A stretch of DNA of 64,000 nucleotides from Ischnura elegans (lineage: Eukaryota > Arthropoda > Insecta > Odonata > Coenagrionidae), in assembly GCF_921293095.1 (NCBI RefSeq), contig NC_060259.1, positions 26,543,812 through 26,607,811 of the forward strand, written 5' to 3'. Below the pieces are notes generated by a model. That model was not told the DNA's origin, did not search any database, and saw only the letters and a list, made by a program, of their open reading frames with translations. Both the position numbers and the translations under genes were made by a program. This document shows, in pieces, positions 35,431 through 46,869 of this stretch (position 1 is its first letter; every line of letters starts with the position of its first letter).

Positions 35431-35711
35431 TATTGAGTGGAATTTTGAAAAGTTCGATTACTTTCCGGTGATACTAAGCACGACAAGGAATTCATCTTAT
35501 TAAAATGTAATTTTATTATCGAAGGATGAACAATTTTCAAAGCATACGGAGATGATTTCGATAAAATTTTATTAATGGAATCAGTAGTAGCGAGGATTCC
35601 ATCACCTGCTTCCACTGGCTGCTGGTCCATTGGACTCCTTGCCGAGCGAAGCACGTCCCGCCAGATAACGCCAGATGCCGCCTTATCCTCGTGAAAATAC
35701 CCTCCGATCAT
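35424..35711 (-). other. Unassigned minus-strand open frame
   Basis: 95 codons, beginning MIGGYFHEDKAASGVIWRDV, in a GC-richer patch. It reads like real protein in its first half, but it has no recognised domain and runs into the ribozyme-bearing repeat at its end. Could be a relic of a repeat ORF or chance. Confidence 0.2.
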
Positions 35712-35739
35712 TTCGAGGCTGCAGATAAGAAATCACAGA

Positions 35740-36070
35740 GCAGCCTCCGAGGATTTGCTATCTTCCTCTTCCTATCATCCTCAACGCAAACACGCCTTTG
35801 CCTCAACGCAGACCACCCGAGGATAATGAGATGATACCTCCCATGAATAATATCAATTATATCACTTTCATTCTTTCACTTCCGCAATCGATACAAGCTG
35901 GCCACCCAAGCCGCTGGAGTGAAAACGGTTCGTTTTTTCATTTGATGCGAGAATACTATCCATCTCTCATACCCGATTTGACTCTGCAATATAGCCCTTT
36001 ACTCGAGTCATTGAAATTCGATAAAATTCAAACGCAGGAGATTTTCTTAAGTCCCCAAAGTATATTACAA
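35740..36070 (+). other. Unassigned plus-strand open frame
   Basis: Open from about 35725 to 36130 without a clear ATG before residue M in NEMIPPMNN. Contains a hydrophobic start (ICYLPLPIILNANTPLP) and mixed-charge remainder, then continues into the LINE tail at 36076. No domain recognised. Does not share the phase-0 pattern of genes A-E. Confidence 0.2.
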
Positions 36071-36075
36071 CAGTC

Positions 36076-37150
36076 ATATGTACATCTACGAGTAAATACT
36101 ACCCAGCAATCCGCCGCAATAAGCATGTGACGGTGTTAGGACATCAGCAATTAGCAATTAAAAGGAAATGCCCTAACTAAATTACGCCTTGCATTTCTTA
36201 TGGTCCTTCGTCATGCGGGAGAAAAACGAATTCCCATACCTATCCGCTAGGTAAATATTTCCCTAGATATATAGTAATATATCTAGGTAAATAGGTTTAA
36301 GTTATCGTTTCTATCAGTGGGGTTCTGAAATGTAGTGGAGTTCTGATATGAAAAGTTCTCCGTGTCATTTTAAAAATTTTAAAAATAATTTTCATTTTAA
36401 AAATGTCCATTCTCAGTTGATGAAGCAATTTAAGCCTATTGCGCAGCCTCCGAGTATCTAGCGGCTCCCAACCTCATTCGTTTAACATCTGAGTATCGCT
36501 CTCTGTACGCCTGTAGCGGTTTTTGACGAATTGCGCAGTTTTCCTTTGTATTTTATCAAGTTCAGGGATTAAGTCTCTCTGCACCGGATCCCATATGCTA
36601 CCTGATGCTACCCACCTAATTTATGGGCTTTATTCATTTATTGAAAAGATAAAGACTTATGTTTTCAATACCATAAGCTTTCATCTGCATAGTCAAAGTG
36701 TGGCTGTACGAGTGTGAATAGCAGCTCTCTTTTTTTTCTCGTCCGAAAATCTTCCCGCAATACGCTTGATGAATCTTAGCTTCTTCAGGGATCTGCCACA
36801 AATATATTTCTCATGCGTGATTCCCAGGATGGATACGAAATAATTTAAGCTCCTAGTTACTTTTTTGCTATTTATTTGTCACTTTTATGCTTACACCATC
36901 CACACCATGTACATAGGGATACTTGGACGACCTCCGAAATTAATGTACCACCGTGTATTTGCTCATATTAAGTTCGAGTATCCACTCTTGGCTTCACACA
37001 TGAACGTTTTTTAAATCCGATGATAGAATTTCAAAGTCAAAGTGATCACTAATTTCCCGATGGATAGTGTCGACAGCGAATAAACTTATTTCACTGTTAA
37101 TTCGATAGTATAGGCCATTTATGTATAAAATGAACAAAAAATTGCCAATT
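36076..37150 (-). mobile_element. CR1-like LINE fragment, decayed
   Basis: Plus strand starts TACATCTACGAG and carries, reversed, the same blocks as 29029-30110: TCTAGCGGCTCCCAACCTCA (LGWEPLD), CACCGGATCCCATATGC (IWDPVQ), and the more decayed FADD region near 37075. Interrupted near 36610 by a short insertion that also occurs at 37854. Confidence 0.7.
36613..36690. repeat. Short duplicated segment, copy 1 (inside the LINE)
   Basis: CACCTAATTTATGGGCTTTA to ATACCATAAGCTTTCATCT, about 74 bases. Nearly identical to 37854-37928, same strand. It interrupts the LINE between the CCATATGCT and CTGCATA blocks. Confidence 0.8.
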
Positions 37151-37282
37151 ATTGCAGCTTGTGAGGATTAAAAATTAAGATGATGCACGTGATTAAGTGA
37201 AGCTAGTGAGTGCGATGAAACTCTCTCGTTTCCTACACTCCTCCTCTACAATTTCATCTACCATTCAAAAGCAAAATTTTAA

Positions 37283-37502
37283 CCCTTTCCAACCCAGAGC
37301 TGTTTCTGGGAGAAATCAAATTTAAAGATTTTTCATTTTGAAAATTTGAACATTTAACACTCAATGATAATTTTCCTAGCAGCTAAATATTTCGCCATTA
37401 AAGTCTACACTACAGAATAATATTTATTTTAGATATCTCCTTAATAGAGCTGAAAGTTAAAACATTTTTGATGTTGCTTAGAAGCAACATTGGGTTATAA
37501 AG
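37283..37502 (+). mobile_element. piggyBac-like MITE
   Basis: Starts CCCTTTCCAACCCAGAGC after TTAA (37279-37282) and ends CATTGGGTTATAAAGG; ends pair as CCTTT..AACCCA. Contains the hairpin ATGTTGCTT-AG-AAGCAACAT. The TTAA and CCCTTT end are typical of piggyBac-related elements. A reverse copy lies at 45131-45343. Confidence 0.6.
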
Positions 37503-37853
37503 GCTAAATAACATTCTGCCGAATAAGATAGACCTCACTCCATAGAAAGCTCATGAACATATACGTGAATCAAGCATGGAAACGTGGACTATGGAAAATC
37601 TGATCCGGAGGAGAGCTCGGGAATAATTCCTATAGCTTTTTCAAAATTTTCGGTGACATTTATGTCTTTAAATCCAATAACGAATGTACAGTTAAAGAAT
37701 TTACCTAAATTTTTCTCGCATTTGACCGAAAATATTTAGGATTTTCAATGTGTAATTCACCTTGTATTTTTTCTTGAAACTTCACACAGCACACATATAT
37801 TTGAGCTATTCATCGTTGCGCAGCGTTCATTTTCAAAAGTTCGTTCGGTTTTC

Positions 37854-37928
37854 ACCTAATTTATGGGCTTTATTCATTTATTGAAAAGATATATACTTAT
37901 GTTTTCAATACCATAAGCTTTCATCTAA
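37854..37928. repeat. Short duplicated segment, copy 2
   Basis: Differs from copy 1 at only two or three positions (GATATATACTT for GATAAAGACTT). Confidence 0.8.
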
Positions 37929-39577
37929 CAACTTACGTATTAGCTGCAAGCAGAAGAAAAATTTGCCAAATTCCGCAAAGAAGTTCACATTATCTTGTCT
38001 TGCGAAAACTTCATAGTTGAACTTTCCTTATGTGCGGCTAAGGCCAATTATGATAAACAAGATTTAGTAGAGTAGTTATAATATTTTTTAAGCGTAGGTT
38101 AGGCGAAAAAATGCAGTTTTATATCATTGATATAAATCAAAATGGATGACCTTCTCTACTTGCATATTTTCAACGTAAAATTTCATTACTTTCACTTATA
38201 ATAATAATAATAATAATAAATAATTTTTAATAATAAATAATTATAAATCATAATCAAATTCAGCAAAGACATGTACAAAGTTAAACGCTCCTAAAAACTT
38301 ACATGCGGCAAATTAGAATAGAAGCATTCATTGAGTAATATACTATTTTAAATATAAATGAAAAAATTGTTGAATGAATCGTCCGACATCACGACGTAAC
38401 TTCTATAGTGAGACTCTGAAAAACTTTTTCTGTGCGTCGGAAAAGTACATCCGGGATATTGAGCGATGAAAAATATAACGTCAGCTTTTTTATGATGGTG
38501 TCTAGTCTGTTTCCGTCCAGTGATATCGGAAAATAAAACGACGCTGCATGTTTTTAGATGAGAGTTGCGAAATATGCGGCTGTCCCATTCAGATATTCCA
38601 AACATGATTTCACACCCTTTCAAAATACTTTCACTGGATGAGATTACGGAGGATTATCTGGAGCAAATGTCTTCAACCCGCGGCCGCGGAATGTAGCCCG
38701 CCGGCTAATTTCTAGCAACACCAAGAGGATAAAAAATATTGTATCGTATCGACACACTCGTCAAAAATTAACAATGTCAAAAATCTCATTGATTCATTGA
38801 ACTTTTTAGCCAATAAAGATTGCTGCACGTTGAAATTACATGTTGTTTATATTTTATTGATGTGGTGGTAAATTAACGTGGAGTTTTGTGGTCCTCCGGA
38901 CGATGTGAAATCGACTTTTTGGCCATTGTGTTAAAAAAGGTTGAAGAACCCTGATCTAGAGGTTAATACGTTGAAAATAAATTTTAATGAATTGGTGTGA
39001 GCTTAGGGTAGGTTTTAGAAAACAACTTACAGCATTGGTTTACCAGAACCGTCGCGCGCATTTCGCTAGTATACTTTTTTATCTTTAGATCGAATTATCC
39101 TGGTATTTAGGCAATGCGAAGTTATTTCTATTCTTCATAATTATCCAAGAGGGAAAAAGCCACACCTTCATCGATTTATAGAGAAGAAAAAGAACGCAGA
39201 AAACCTTTCGGGAACTGATGGAAATAAGTGGTTGCCTTAGTGAAGTTCTACTTGGTAACCACCGCTATTTTCCATATAGGGCGAATTGCCGACTTTTAAC
39301 AGACTTTTTAGAAAATTTCTGGGATCTTCTTCACGTCGAAATCACAATCTGAAAATTGTATCAATTATCTGAGACATTGCTTTTCTTATACAGATTAATA
39401 CCAGTACAAAGTTAATGAAGCATCAAGCAGGTATTTGTAAATCGTTATTGGAATGACTATGCAGGGCCATGGAGTCATTTTTAATCGCCTTTGATTAAAA
39501 ACCATATTTCCAAAAGTTCAACGGTTACTTCAGCACTGCTCGCTACCGAATCAAAAATGTTTTTATTGTCGTTTCAG
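37929..39577. other. Non-coding stretch
   Basis: AT-rich with a (TAA)n microsatellite at 38198-38243. No gene supported. Confidence 0.4.
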
Positions 39578-39715
39578 CTCGGAAGTCTCTTTCGTAGATC
39601 GCGCCAGCCGTCACGGCAAGCTTTTGATCGCCTTCAACATCTTCACTTCCTCAGCGGAGATTTTTTTAATTCATCACAATTTCCCTTTCTGTTGTTTCAA
39701 GTTAACCTTGGTTAA
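39578..39715 (+). CDS. Candidate orphan exon
   Basis: A good acceptor (TTTTTATTGTCGTTTCAG, ends 39577) is followed by a 45-codon phase-0 frame to TAA. It starts LGSLFRRSRQPSRQAFDRLQ, basic like a cytoplasmic tail, and its first 80 bases are GC-richer than the surroundings. It has no transmembrane helix of its own. It might be an alternative last exon of gene C, a decayed family exon, or chance. Confidence 0.25.
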   Translation, partial: LGSLFRRSRQPSRQAFDRLQHLHFLSGDFFNSSQFPFLLFQVNLG

Positions 39716-41534
39716 CTTCAAGTTTTCAGCATATTCTCAGAAATTCTCCGCACTTGCCCTTTATCATGAAGACTTTGATATTGAAGAAAAATGAGTTCCC
39801 CAAATTACGTGTGTTTTTATTTATTCCTGTATAGCCGAAAGCAGAACCATTTGCCTTTTACAACGCGGTTTCTCGTGCTTTGATGCACATTTTCACCTTA
39901 AAAATAAAAATATGTACCCATAGCAAATAATTGACATTTTCTTTCCCATGGAAACAGTAAGGGGTAGAGCATTATTAAATAACAGGCTACCGTGTGGAGC
40001 ATGCGAACGAAAGTTACTTCACTAATTGAATAAGTTGCTACACTAATGTGTCCATTCTACAACCTTGCGTCAATAAATTCAAAGCACCTTTTTTTCATTG
40101 TACAGAATGAATTGATCACTCGGATTACCCTTCATTCTTCCTGTCAATGTAGTGACCACTTATTAGTATTTTCCTGTCCTATCCATTACACCATATCGGC
40201 TCTTTATTCTCTTTGAAAGGTCAATCTTTATCTAATTATTTATTCAAAGCCAAATCATGTAATTGAAAATAACCTATTCACAATCATTTTCAGTTTAAAT
40301 TTAGTGCTAACGGTGAAACATGGTGGAGTATTAAGGGTTACAGTTGTAACCACTTTCGAGTCAACAATTCCTCCAATTGTCTCACCCCATTAATCACGCC
40401 AGCAGATGACTGATATATTTTAAGGATATTTTTCCTCTCCTGTGCATGTTAAAAAACTCTTCCGTGTATTACAACGCAAAAATTACTATTATAGCCTCGC
40501 TAAATTACCATTTTCTATTTTCCCACGGATGTGGCTGAATGCTTTTTTCCAACCTATTGAGAGGGCGTTAAAATCTCCATCAAATAATAATTTTCATCCA
40601 TGTCCCAAGATATGACCATCGTTATTTATCCCACTATATCTAATATGAACTATATTTTGGCGATGGATTAAATATGGTCAATAATTGCTCTTAAATAAAT
40701 GTACACTAACTGCTTGCAGCTTCGAGAATAGGACCACAACACTGGCCTAACTTTTGAATAAGTGATCGTGGACAGTGAATTTTGGCTCCATCGCTATGGC
40801 TTCATTCAAACCTCGAACCACCATAACGCCTTTCCTTCACCCACTGAAGTACTCTGGAAACATTTATATCCTAAGAGTGCACGACGTGAGTAAACTCTCC
40901 GTTTCAATATCGATACTTGCTCCGACATTGAGGAAAGGGATATGATAATCCAACATTTTAACAACGCTTTACAAATTTAAAACTACATGAAAGATGCTTT
41001 TGTTGGTCATACTCGACTTCAGATAATGTTAACTATAAAGTCATACTTATTAGGCTGAAAAAAATAGGAGCTGATTCTAAAATGATTTAAAACAACTTTT
41101 TAGAGCCATGATCCTTCCCCGTAGCTGCACAAGAAAGCCATTTAACTGAAATCAATTCAGAAGAGAGTACAGATCATTTGTAAATGTTTACGCGATGTTA
41201 TGTTTGAAATTTTCAAGGGGAAATTATTTCTGTGGTCAAAATAAAAAAACCGCTGAGCCGCTGATAAAAGTGATTGGTGTAGTAACTAACACACGTGCAT
41301 TAATTGTGAGGAGCACAACCACGAGATCAGAAGTTACCCATTGTATGGTGTAATTCAAACGATTATAAGCATCTGTAGTCCGCATAAATGCCTCCTTTAG
41401 AAGATTTGGAGGCGAAATTGCTGACGAATTCTCGGAGAAATAGAGCACAGGTCGAGTGTAGTCTTAAATAAGCCGGCTACAAATGAGGATCATAATTCAA
41501 ATAAAATCGCTAGCCCTTCAGATAAATAAATAAG
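39716..41534. other. AT-rich stretch without supported genes
   Basis: Nothing recognised. A 39-codon phase-0 frame after a TTTCAG at 40293 was considered and rejected. Confidence 0.4.
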
Positions 41535-41950
41535 GTCACTAGCCATTGCAACATTCCTGGTTTCCTCTTTTTTTTAACAAATCCCCCCTCGGTAAATAAA
41601 AATCAATTCTTAAATAATGAATAATATCATTGCCCTTCTCTTGATGTGTCCATTGATAAATTTTGGCCAAAATCAGAAAATCCTGTCATTAGCCCTAGAA
41701 AAATTCCTGGTTTCCCCTTTTTTATCAAACTCCCCTTCAGTAAATAGAAATAAATTCTAAAATGAGGAATAATTACATTGGCATGCCTAGACGTGTCTAT
41801 TGATGACTTAAGGGTACAAAAAGAAAATCCTGTCATTAGACCCACATTCCTGGTTTCCTCTTTTTTAACAAATTCCCCTTCGTTAACAGAAATAAATTAA
41901 AAATTGATAAATCATTTTATTGGCCTTTCCTTTACGTGTATTGAGGCCAC
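41535..41950. repeat. Tandem repeat, three units of about 145 bp
   Basis: ATTCCTGGTTTCC marks each unit at 41553, 41703 and 41846 (periods 150 and 143). Units also share CACTAGCCAT/TCATTAGCCC before it and TAAATAGAAATAAATT after it. It ends 300 bases before the gene D start codon. Confidence 0.75.
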
Positions 41951-41989
41951 AAACATCAAAATTAAGCAAAGTGGTATTCCAAGATTATC

Positions 41990-42263
41990 TCTTCCCTGAG
42001 GTAGGGGGCTTTTTCGCCGGCTGGAACTGATAACGTCTGCATCATCGTCTTCGGAGGGATGACGGCATGTCTGGGCCCGCGGAGACGGGGGGCAGGGCGT
42101 GAGCAGCCGAAAAGAGACAGCAGTAGTGTTTGGGAGCTCAGAGCGGGCGCACGGTCATATCGCGAACAATCATTTATCACGGTGAGCGACTCGCTTCAAA
42201 GTTCAAGTTAGCGCTGCTTCGATATTCGTGTGAGAGCAGTTTTTCTCACCCAATCGATCCGAA
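41990..42263 (+). promoter_or_regulatory. Candidate promoter / 5' UTR of gene D
   Basis: CpG-rich stretch (for example GGGCCCGCGGAGACGGGGGG near 42075) in an AT-rich setting, ending at the gene D ATG. Exact transcription start not determined. Confidence 0.35.
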
Positions 42264-42701
42264 ATGAAGTTAGTAATTGCGTTTATTGCCATCTCATTGA
42301 TTGTGGTGCCGGATTGGGATCGTTTGATTCCGTCGGAGAAGGAGGAAACCGAATTTTCGCCAGTGAATGGAATTCCAACGAGTGTGTCGGCTCCTGAAGA
42401 GGTCGGAGTTGGCTCCCAAAATGAGGTCAGCAGTGCAAATGGTTTTCTAGAACTCATCGGGGTCAAGAAAACGCAGCACGCTTCCCGTGATCAAGAAGTT
42501 CCGGTGTGGGTTGACGAGGAAGAGGGAACAGAAGCCTTCAGTGACGCGCAGTATGAATGGGACTTGAAGTACGAGCAGCAGTTGATGGAAGCCGGGCGCG
42601 GAAATTCAGGCGAAATGGACACAGAGAGCAAGGACGAGAGAGAGGATACTCGAAGGGGCAATAACACACGTCACGTGACCAAATTTTCGTTCGGAGAACT
42701 G
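42264..42701 (+). CDS. Gene D, exon 1: signal peptide and acidic ectodomain
   Basis: ATG in the context CCGAAATG starts a 146-codon exon ending at the donor GAACTG|GTAAGC, phase 0. Residues 1-16 (MKLVIAFIAISLIVVP) are a signal peptide followed by DWDRLIP, which lines up with PVEDRYL in gene B. The ectodomain is very acidic, with an EEEGTE stretch and the segment EMDTESKDEREDTRRG, and has one N-glycosylation sequon (N133-N-T). No cysteine occurs in the ectodomain and no domain is recognised. Joined to 46505-46591 the protein is 174 aa, predicted type I membrane protein. Function unknown. Confidence 0.68.
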
Positions 42702-43444
42702 GTAAGCAGAGTTTTTTAGTATCCATTGCATGAAATTGAATGAAGTATTCTTGATGCCATAGCAATAGGGAACGTCCATCGGAAATATGTTTTTTTTAGT
42801 ATTGAGGAAATGAGTATATTTGTAAAATAATTAAATTTTTAAATTTTATTTATATTGTAATTTTTTAATGAAAATTCTTTCCATGCATACTTATCGTTTT
42901 AAAAACAAATGCTTTAAAATACAATAATAGCGGTAAATAATAAAAATCTGATGAAGGTCATCGTCTCTGATTAAATAATGATACATTTTGAAAAATTAAT
43001 GATTTGTCAATCAGTTATAATGTCTATTGCACGCCTCAAAATGTTTAAAATAATAGTTTTCAATGCTCAATGTAAGTAAAATCGCCGATTTTGTTGATGG
43101 TATGCGCCTCTATCTAGTTTTTGTTTTAATATACCTTTTAAATATGCAGTCTAAGAGGCGTGTTTTACATTATCACCAGGCTCCCTACATACCTAAAATC
43201 GCGGATGGGGCTTAAATTTCTCATTTACAATTTAAGGTGTTCCTTGCATTATTCTAAATGTTTAAAACTGGAAATCAAATTAAATTTGAAATAATATGAC
43301 TTTTGTAAGAGAATAGTGAATCATTATCCATGTTTAAATGCTTAAAAAATTAAAATAATTGCATTTTACCTAACGGGCGTTTAATAAATAAAATTTCTTC
43401 CGTTCAAATTGTCAAATTCCTATCTAGATATCCCGTCTTCAATC

Positions 43445-43576
43445 ATGATGAAGCAGATTTGCGCGGAAATTCATGAGATATTTCCATTCTTTGCGGAAGA
43501 AATAGTGTGGCAGCATCTTCAGAACAATCAGATAAAAGTAGCAGAGGCGATGGTGGTGTATGACTGTAGTGCCTAG
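43445..43576 (+). other. Short open frame resembling a CUE ubiquitin-binding motif
   Basis: 43 codons from ATG to TAG, with the stretch IHEIFPFFAEEIVWQHLQNN then VAEAMVVY. The pattern (hydrophobic)-FP-x(5)-hydrophobic-x(3)-L resembles the CUE domain. It lies in the gene D intron and is not in frame with a family-like exon. Could be a retrocopy fragment of a CUE protein, or chance. Confidence 0.22.
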
Positions 43577-45130
43577 CAGTTTTACCGCTTATTTAGAATT
43601 TGAAATTTTTTCGTTTAAAAGATATCAACATAAAAATTATAAAAAATTAACAAAGCTAACCTTATTTTCTAATAGTGAATATTAAGTTACAATCGATGGA
43701 CGTTGAGGAAATAGTGATGTCTTCAAGGGTGCTTACCCCGTAAATACCTTAGTGTTTTTTTTTTTCTATTCTAGAGGTGGTAGGAAAAATCAAAATCACA
43801 ACAAATTCTTTTCGCATTATGTTTCTGAATTGTTTTTTCATAATTCCCACGGGGTCCATCAGGGATCATAATAAAAAAGTGATCTTCGCTGTCCCGCAAT
43901 ACTAACAAGCACAGATTGAGTGCAGCTTGGGTGTAATTCTCAGAATTCAGTGGTTAATCTCGAATAGTTCCAACTTTCGACTATGTTTATGTCTCAGCAG
44001 ATGCCAACTTTTTCTTATTTTTAACATTAGTGGTCTGTTTTTGCAAATAAATCCTCAAAATTTACTATATTTTTAACGTGATAGCCCCAAATGGACTTTT
44101 CAGTTATCTATATTATCAAACGTATTCGTAAATAATATTTGCACCGTGTGAAATGCAAATTGTAAAATTAACCAGCAAAATAATTTGGCTAAAATGTTCA
44201 AATCAATCTAGATACACCAAATTCACCATGAAAAAAGAGGAAAGTTATCGCAAAATATCCAATTAAATCCATGTACCACAAAAATATCCCACACACAGTT
44301 ATCCAATTATCTACGTATACAGCTATACAGCTATCTATGCATTTCTAATATATAATAATTTTTAAGAAAAATGGCGGCGGAAAATAATGTGCAGTTCGAT
44401 TCAGAAAATAGTAGTCAAGCCTATTGTAATACATAGTCATGCATTGCCTCGACATTCAATGCATTGATGTAAATGAACAAAAATGTACATTTTTATTCTT
44501 CTGCGTGGTTTTGTATAAATAACATGTTAATTTTCAAATTTTACTCTACAAGTAATTCAGTATCATTGATGAAACAATTATGCTCAGTAAAAAAAGCTGC
44601 ATATAGCAAGTGACTTGGTCGCAGTCACGCGCAAGGACTTAACTTCTTACATTTGAAAGGGTAATAATTCGGCTAAATCTATTGGGTTCACCATAAAACT
44701 ATCCGTTTTTAGATTATAAACCCCCTTCCCGTAATAGGTAATGTTGCGTGGGTCAATGATTGACTTAGAGACCTCTAATATTTGGGTCTTATTTTGAATT
44801 AGCTAAACAATTATTATTTAATGAGCCAGGTTTCCCAGAAAAAAAGATCAATTTCTTCCGATCCATCAACTGAGCTTCGAATTATTAAACGGATTATTGT
44901 TTTTATTGTGGATTATTGTAGATTTTCATGAACATAAGAATAGAAATAATGTTAGCATTAAAATCTATTGGAGTGCTGCTCACCCCAAACTTGGATCTAG
45001 GCCACGCAACGTCTGCCGCGAGCGAGGAGCCCACGTGAGCTGGCATTCTATTGGTCGACGATTTAAATTCTCAATTACTAGAATTATATTACAAACGCTA
45101 GATAGTTACGTAGAAACATTATCCCATCAT

Positions 45131-45343
45131 ATCCCAATGTTGCTTCTAAGCAACATCAAAAATGTATACATTATATGTTCTGTTTAGGAAATATCTAAAC
45201 TACTCATAATTTTTTGGTGTTAATTGTAATGACGAAATATTCTGCTGCCGCGATAATTATGATTGATTGCAAAATTTTCAAGTTTTCATAATGAAAAATA
45301 TTGAAATTTGAATTCTCCCAAAAGTAGCTCTGGGTTAGAAAGG
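45131..45343 (-). mobile_element. piggyBac-like MITE, reverse copy
   Basis: Inverse of 37283-37502: CCCAATGTTGCTTCTAAGCA at the left, GCTCTGGGTTAGAAAGG at the right. The flanking TTAA is not preserved. Confidence 0.6.
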
Positions 45344-45638
45344 TTTATGCAATGGAGAGGAAATTAGCTACCTAAATACCAAAAAAGCACACATTCAAGG
45401 ATAAAAATTACAAATAATTCTTAAATATAAGCGATTCTTTTCGTGTCTTGGAATTTATCATAAAAGATTGATTGGAATATAGCACGCTATAACTATATTC
45501 CATCTTAATGCGACACAGAGTATCCTCTCTTCTGATTTCGAAATAGCAGCTATTTGAAATTAGGTAACTTAAAAAAGTTGGTGGTTTCTGGCGATACATT
45601 GTGGAATTTGCGGAACATTTTGAATGAAAAGAAAAATT

Positions 45639-45792
45639 AAACTTTTTTTCCATAGAATATTTACTAAGACACTACCGGGCTTCGACGCATAACGTCATCA
45701 CCTGGTCAGAAAGTCTGGCCAGAAAATGACGTTAAGCATCGGAAAAGCATGGTAGTGTCTTAATGAAAATTCTGTGGAAAAACGAAGTTTTT
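45639..45792. repeat. Foldback (MITE-like) element
   Basis: Arms of about 70 bases pair along their length: TAAGACACTACC...GCATAACGTCAT...CTGGTCAGA against CTGGCCAG...ATGACGTTAAGCAT...GGTAGTGTCTTA, with a 5-base centre. Confidence 0.8.
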
Positions 45793-46504
45793 TCACCAAA
45801 AAAAATTGTTAACTTTTATTTTAACCATTAAGGTAACTCCAAGCCACTGACCATTAACTACAAGTTAAACTAGTTATTTTTTTAATTATTAATGATACGA
45901 TATAAATGGAATTTACGGATCCTAACCTACATACGATTTGCCTTCGTTACCTGGGCAGATAATTTAACAAGAATTCATTCATTCACAACAGAGAGCAATT
46001 TTATTTGTATTGGCAAATTTTATAACAACAAATATGCGTGTTATGTAGGGAGATAAATACTAAAAATCATTTTAATAGTTTGAAAATATTTGTTAAAACC
46101 TACACCAGGCATCAAGATAGGTTTTTTGTTACCAGTTCGCAGTACTTATAAATTCGCTGAGAAACACATTTAAATTTTTATTTAGCATAAATTGAACCAA
46201 TACGACGAAGTACGAACACATATCACCATGCATGGCAAAAATACATTTCAGTTCACCACATACTCCAAATTTATTTCTGAGGGTATACTCTATCAACAGT
46301 TATAAAATTAAAAAAGGAAAACCGAGTAGTAATGGCAAAAAATTCTTCTCGAAATCCTTTCTCAACAGCATAAAAAGTTACACTCTGTAAAAAATATTAA
46401 ATTTTGCAAAAATTCGGGAAAATTTCAATGCGTGAAACAATTTTGAGTGAAACTTAACGTGAGGATCTGCTGTTTTTCACACGGTAATTTCTTTTCAATT
46501 ACAG

Positions 46505-46591
46505 GTTCCCACAATACTATATGTTTGCCTGACCCTATGTCTCACCCTAGTATTTGTATGGATCATGCGAGCTGCTATCACATTTTTCTAG
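46505..46591 (+). CDS. Gene D, exon 2: transmembrane segment
   Basis: Phase-0 exon after TTTCAATTACAG (ends 46504), 28 residues to TAG. VP is followed by a hydrophobic helix (TILYVCLTLCLTLVFVWI, protein residues 149-166) and a very short tail MRAAITFF. The tail is the shortest of the family-like genes. A different frame across the same bases (46447-46668) has no such structure. Confidence 0.62.
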   Translation, partial: VPTILYVCLTLCLTLVFVWIMRAAITFF

Positions 46592-46858
46592 AAGACGCCG
46601 CCTGGCCTTGCAGCCCCCTAAGGTACGATAAGTTCCTGAAAAAACGGCCCAATTTTTATGGCTGCTAGAGATACTGCTTTCCTCATGGCTTGCAAGACCT
46701 TTTTCAATTTCATTTCTTTTTGTAATGATTGTAACTACATATACCTGATATTCAACAGTACCGCTACTAGTTGGAAAGCATATTAATTAATTACACTAAC
46801 AGTGCTAAATTATTATTAAAGATAGACCTCATATGGCATAAATTTAATTTACAGCGGT

Positions 46859-46864
46859 AATAAA
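46859..46864 (+). terminator. Likely poly(A) signal of gene D
   Basis: AATAAA (AATAAAATAAA) about 270 bases after the stop, similar to the spacing in gene B. Confidence 0.4.
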
Positions 46865-46869
46865 ATAAA

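Larger units (their letters stand above)
42702..46504 (+). other. Gene D intron
   Basis: Opens GTAAGC and ends TTTTCAATTACAG. Mostly AT-rich; holds a small CUE-like open frame (43445-43576), a reverse piggyBac-like MITE (45131-45343) and a foldback element (45639-45792). Confidence 0.55.

Noticed and set aside
40294..40413. Phase-0 frame of 39 codons after a TTTCAG acceptor
   Set aside because: Short, no hydrophobic segment and no partner exon; expected by chance in AT-rich DNA.
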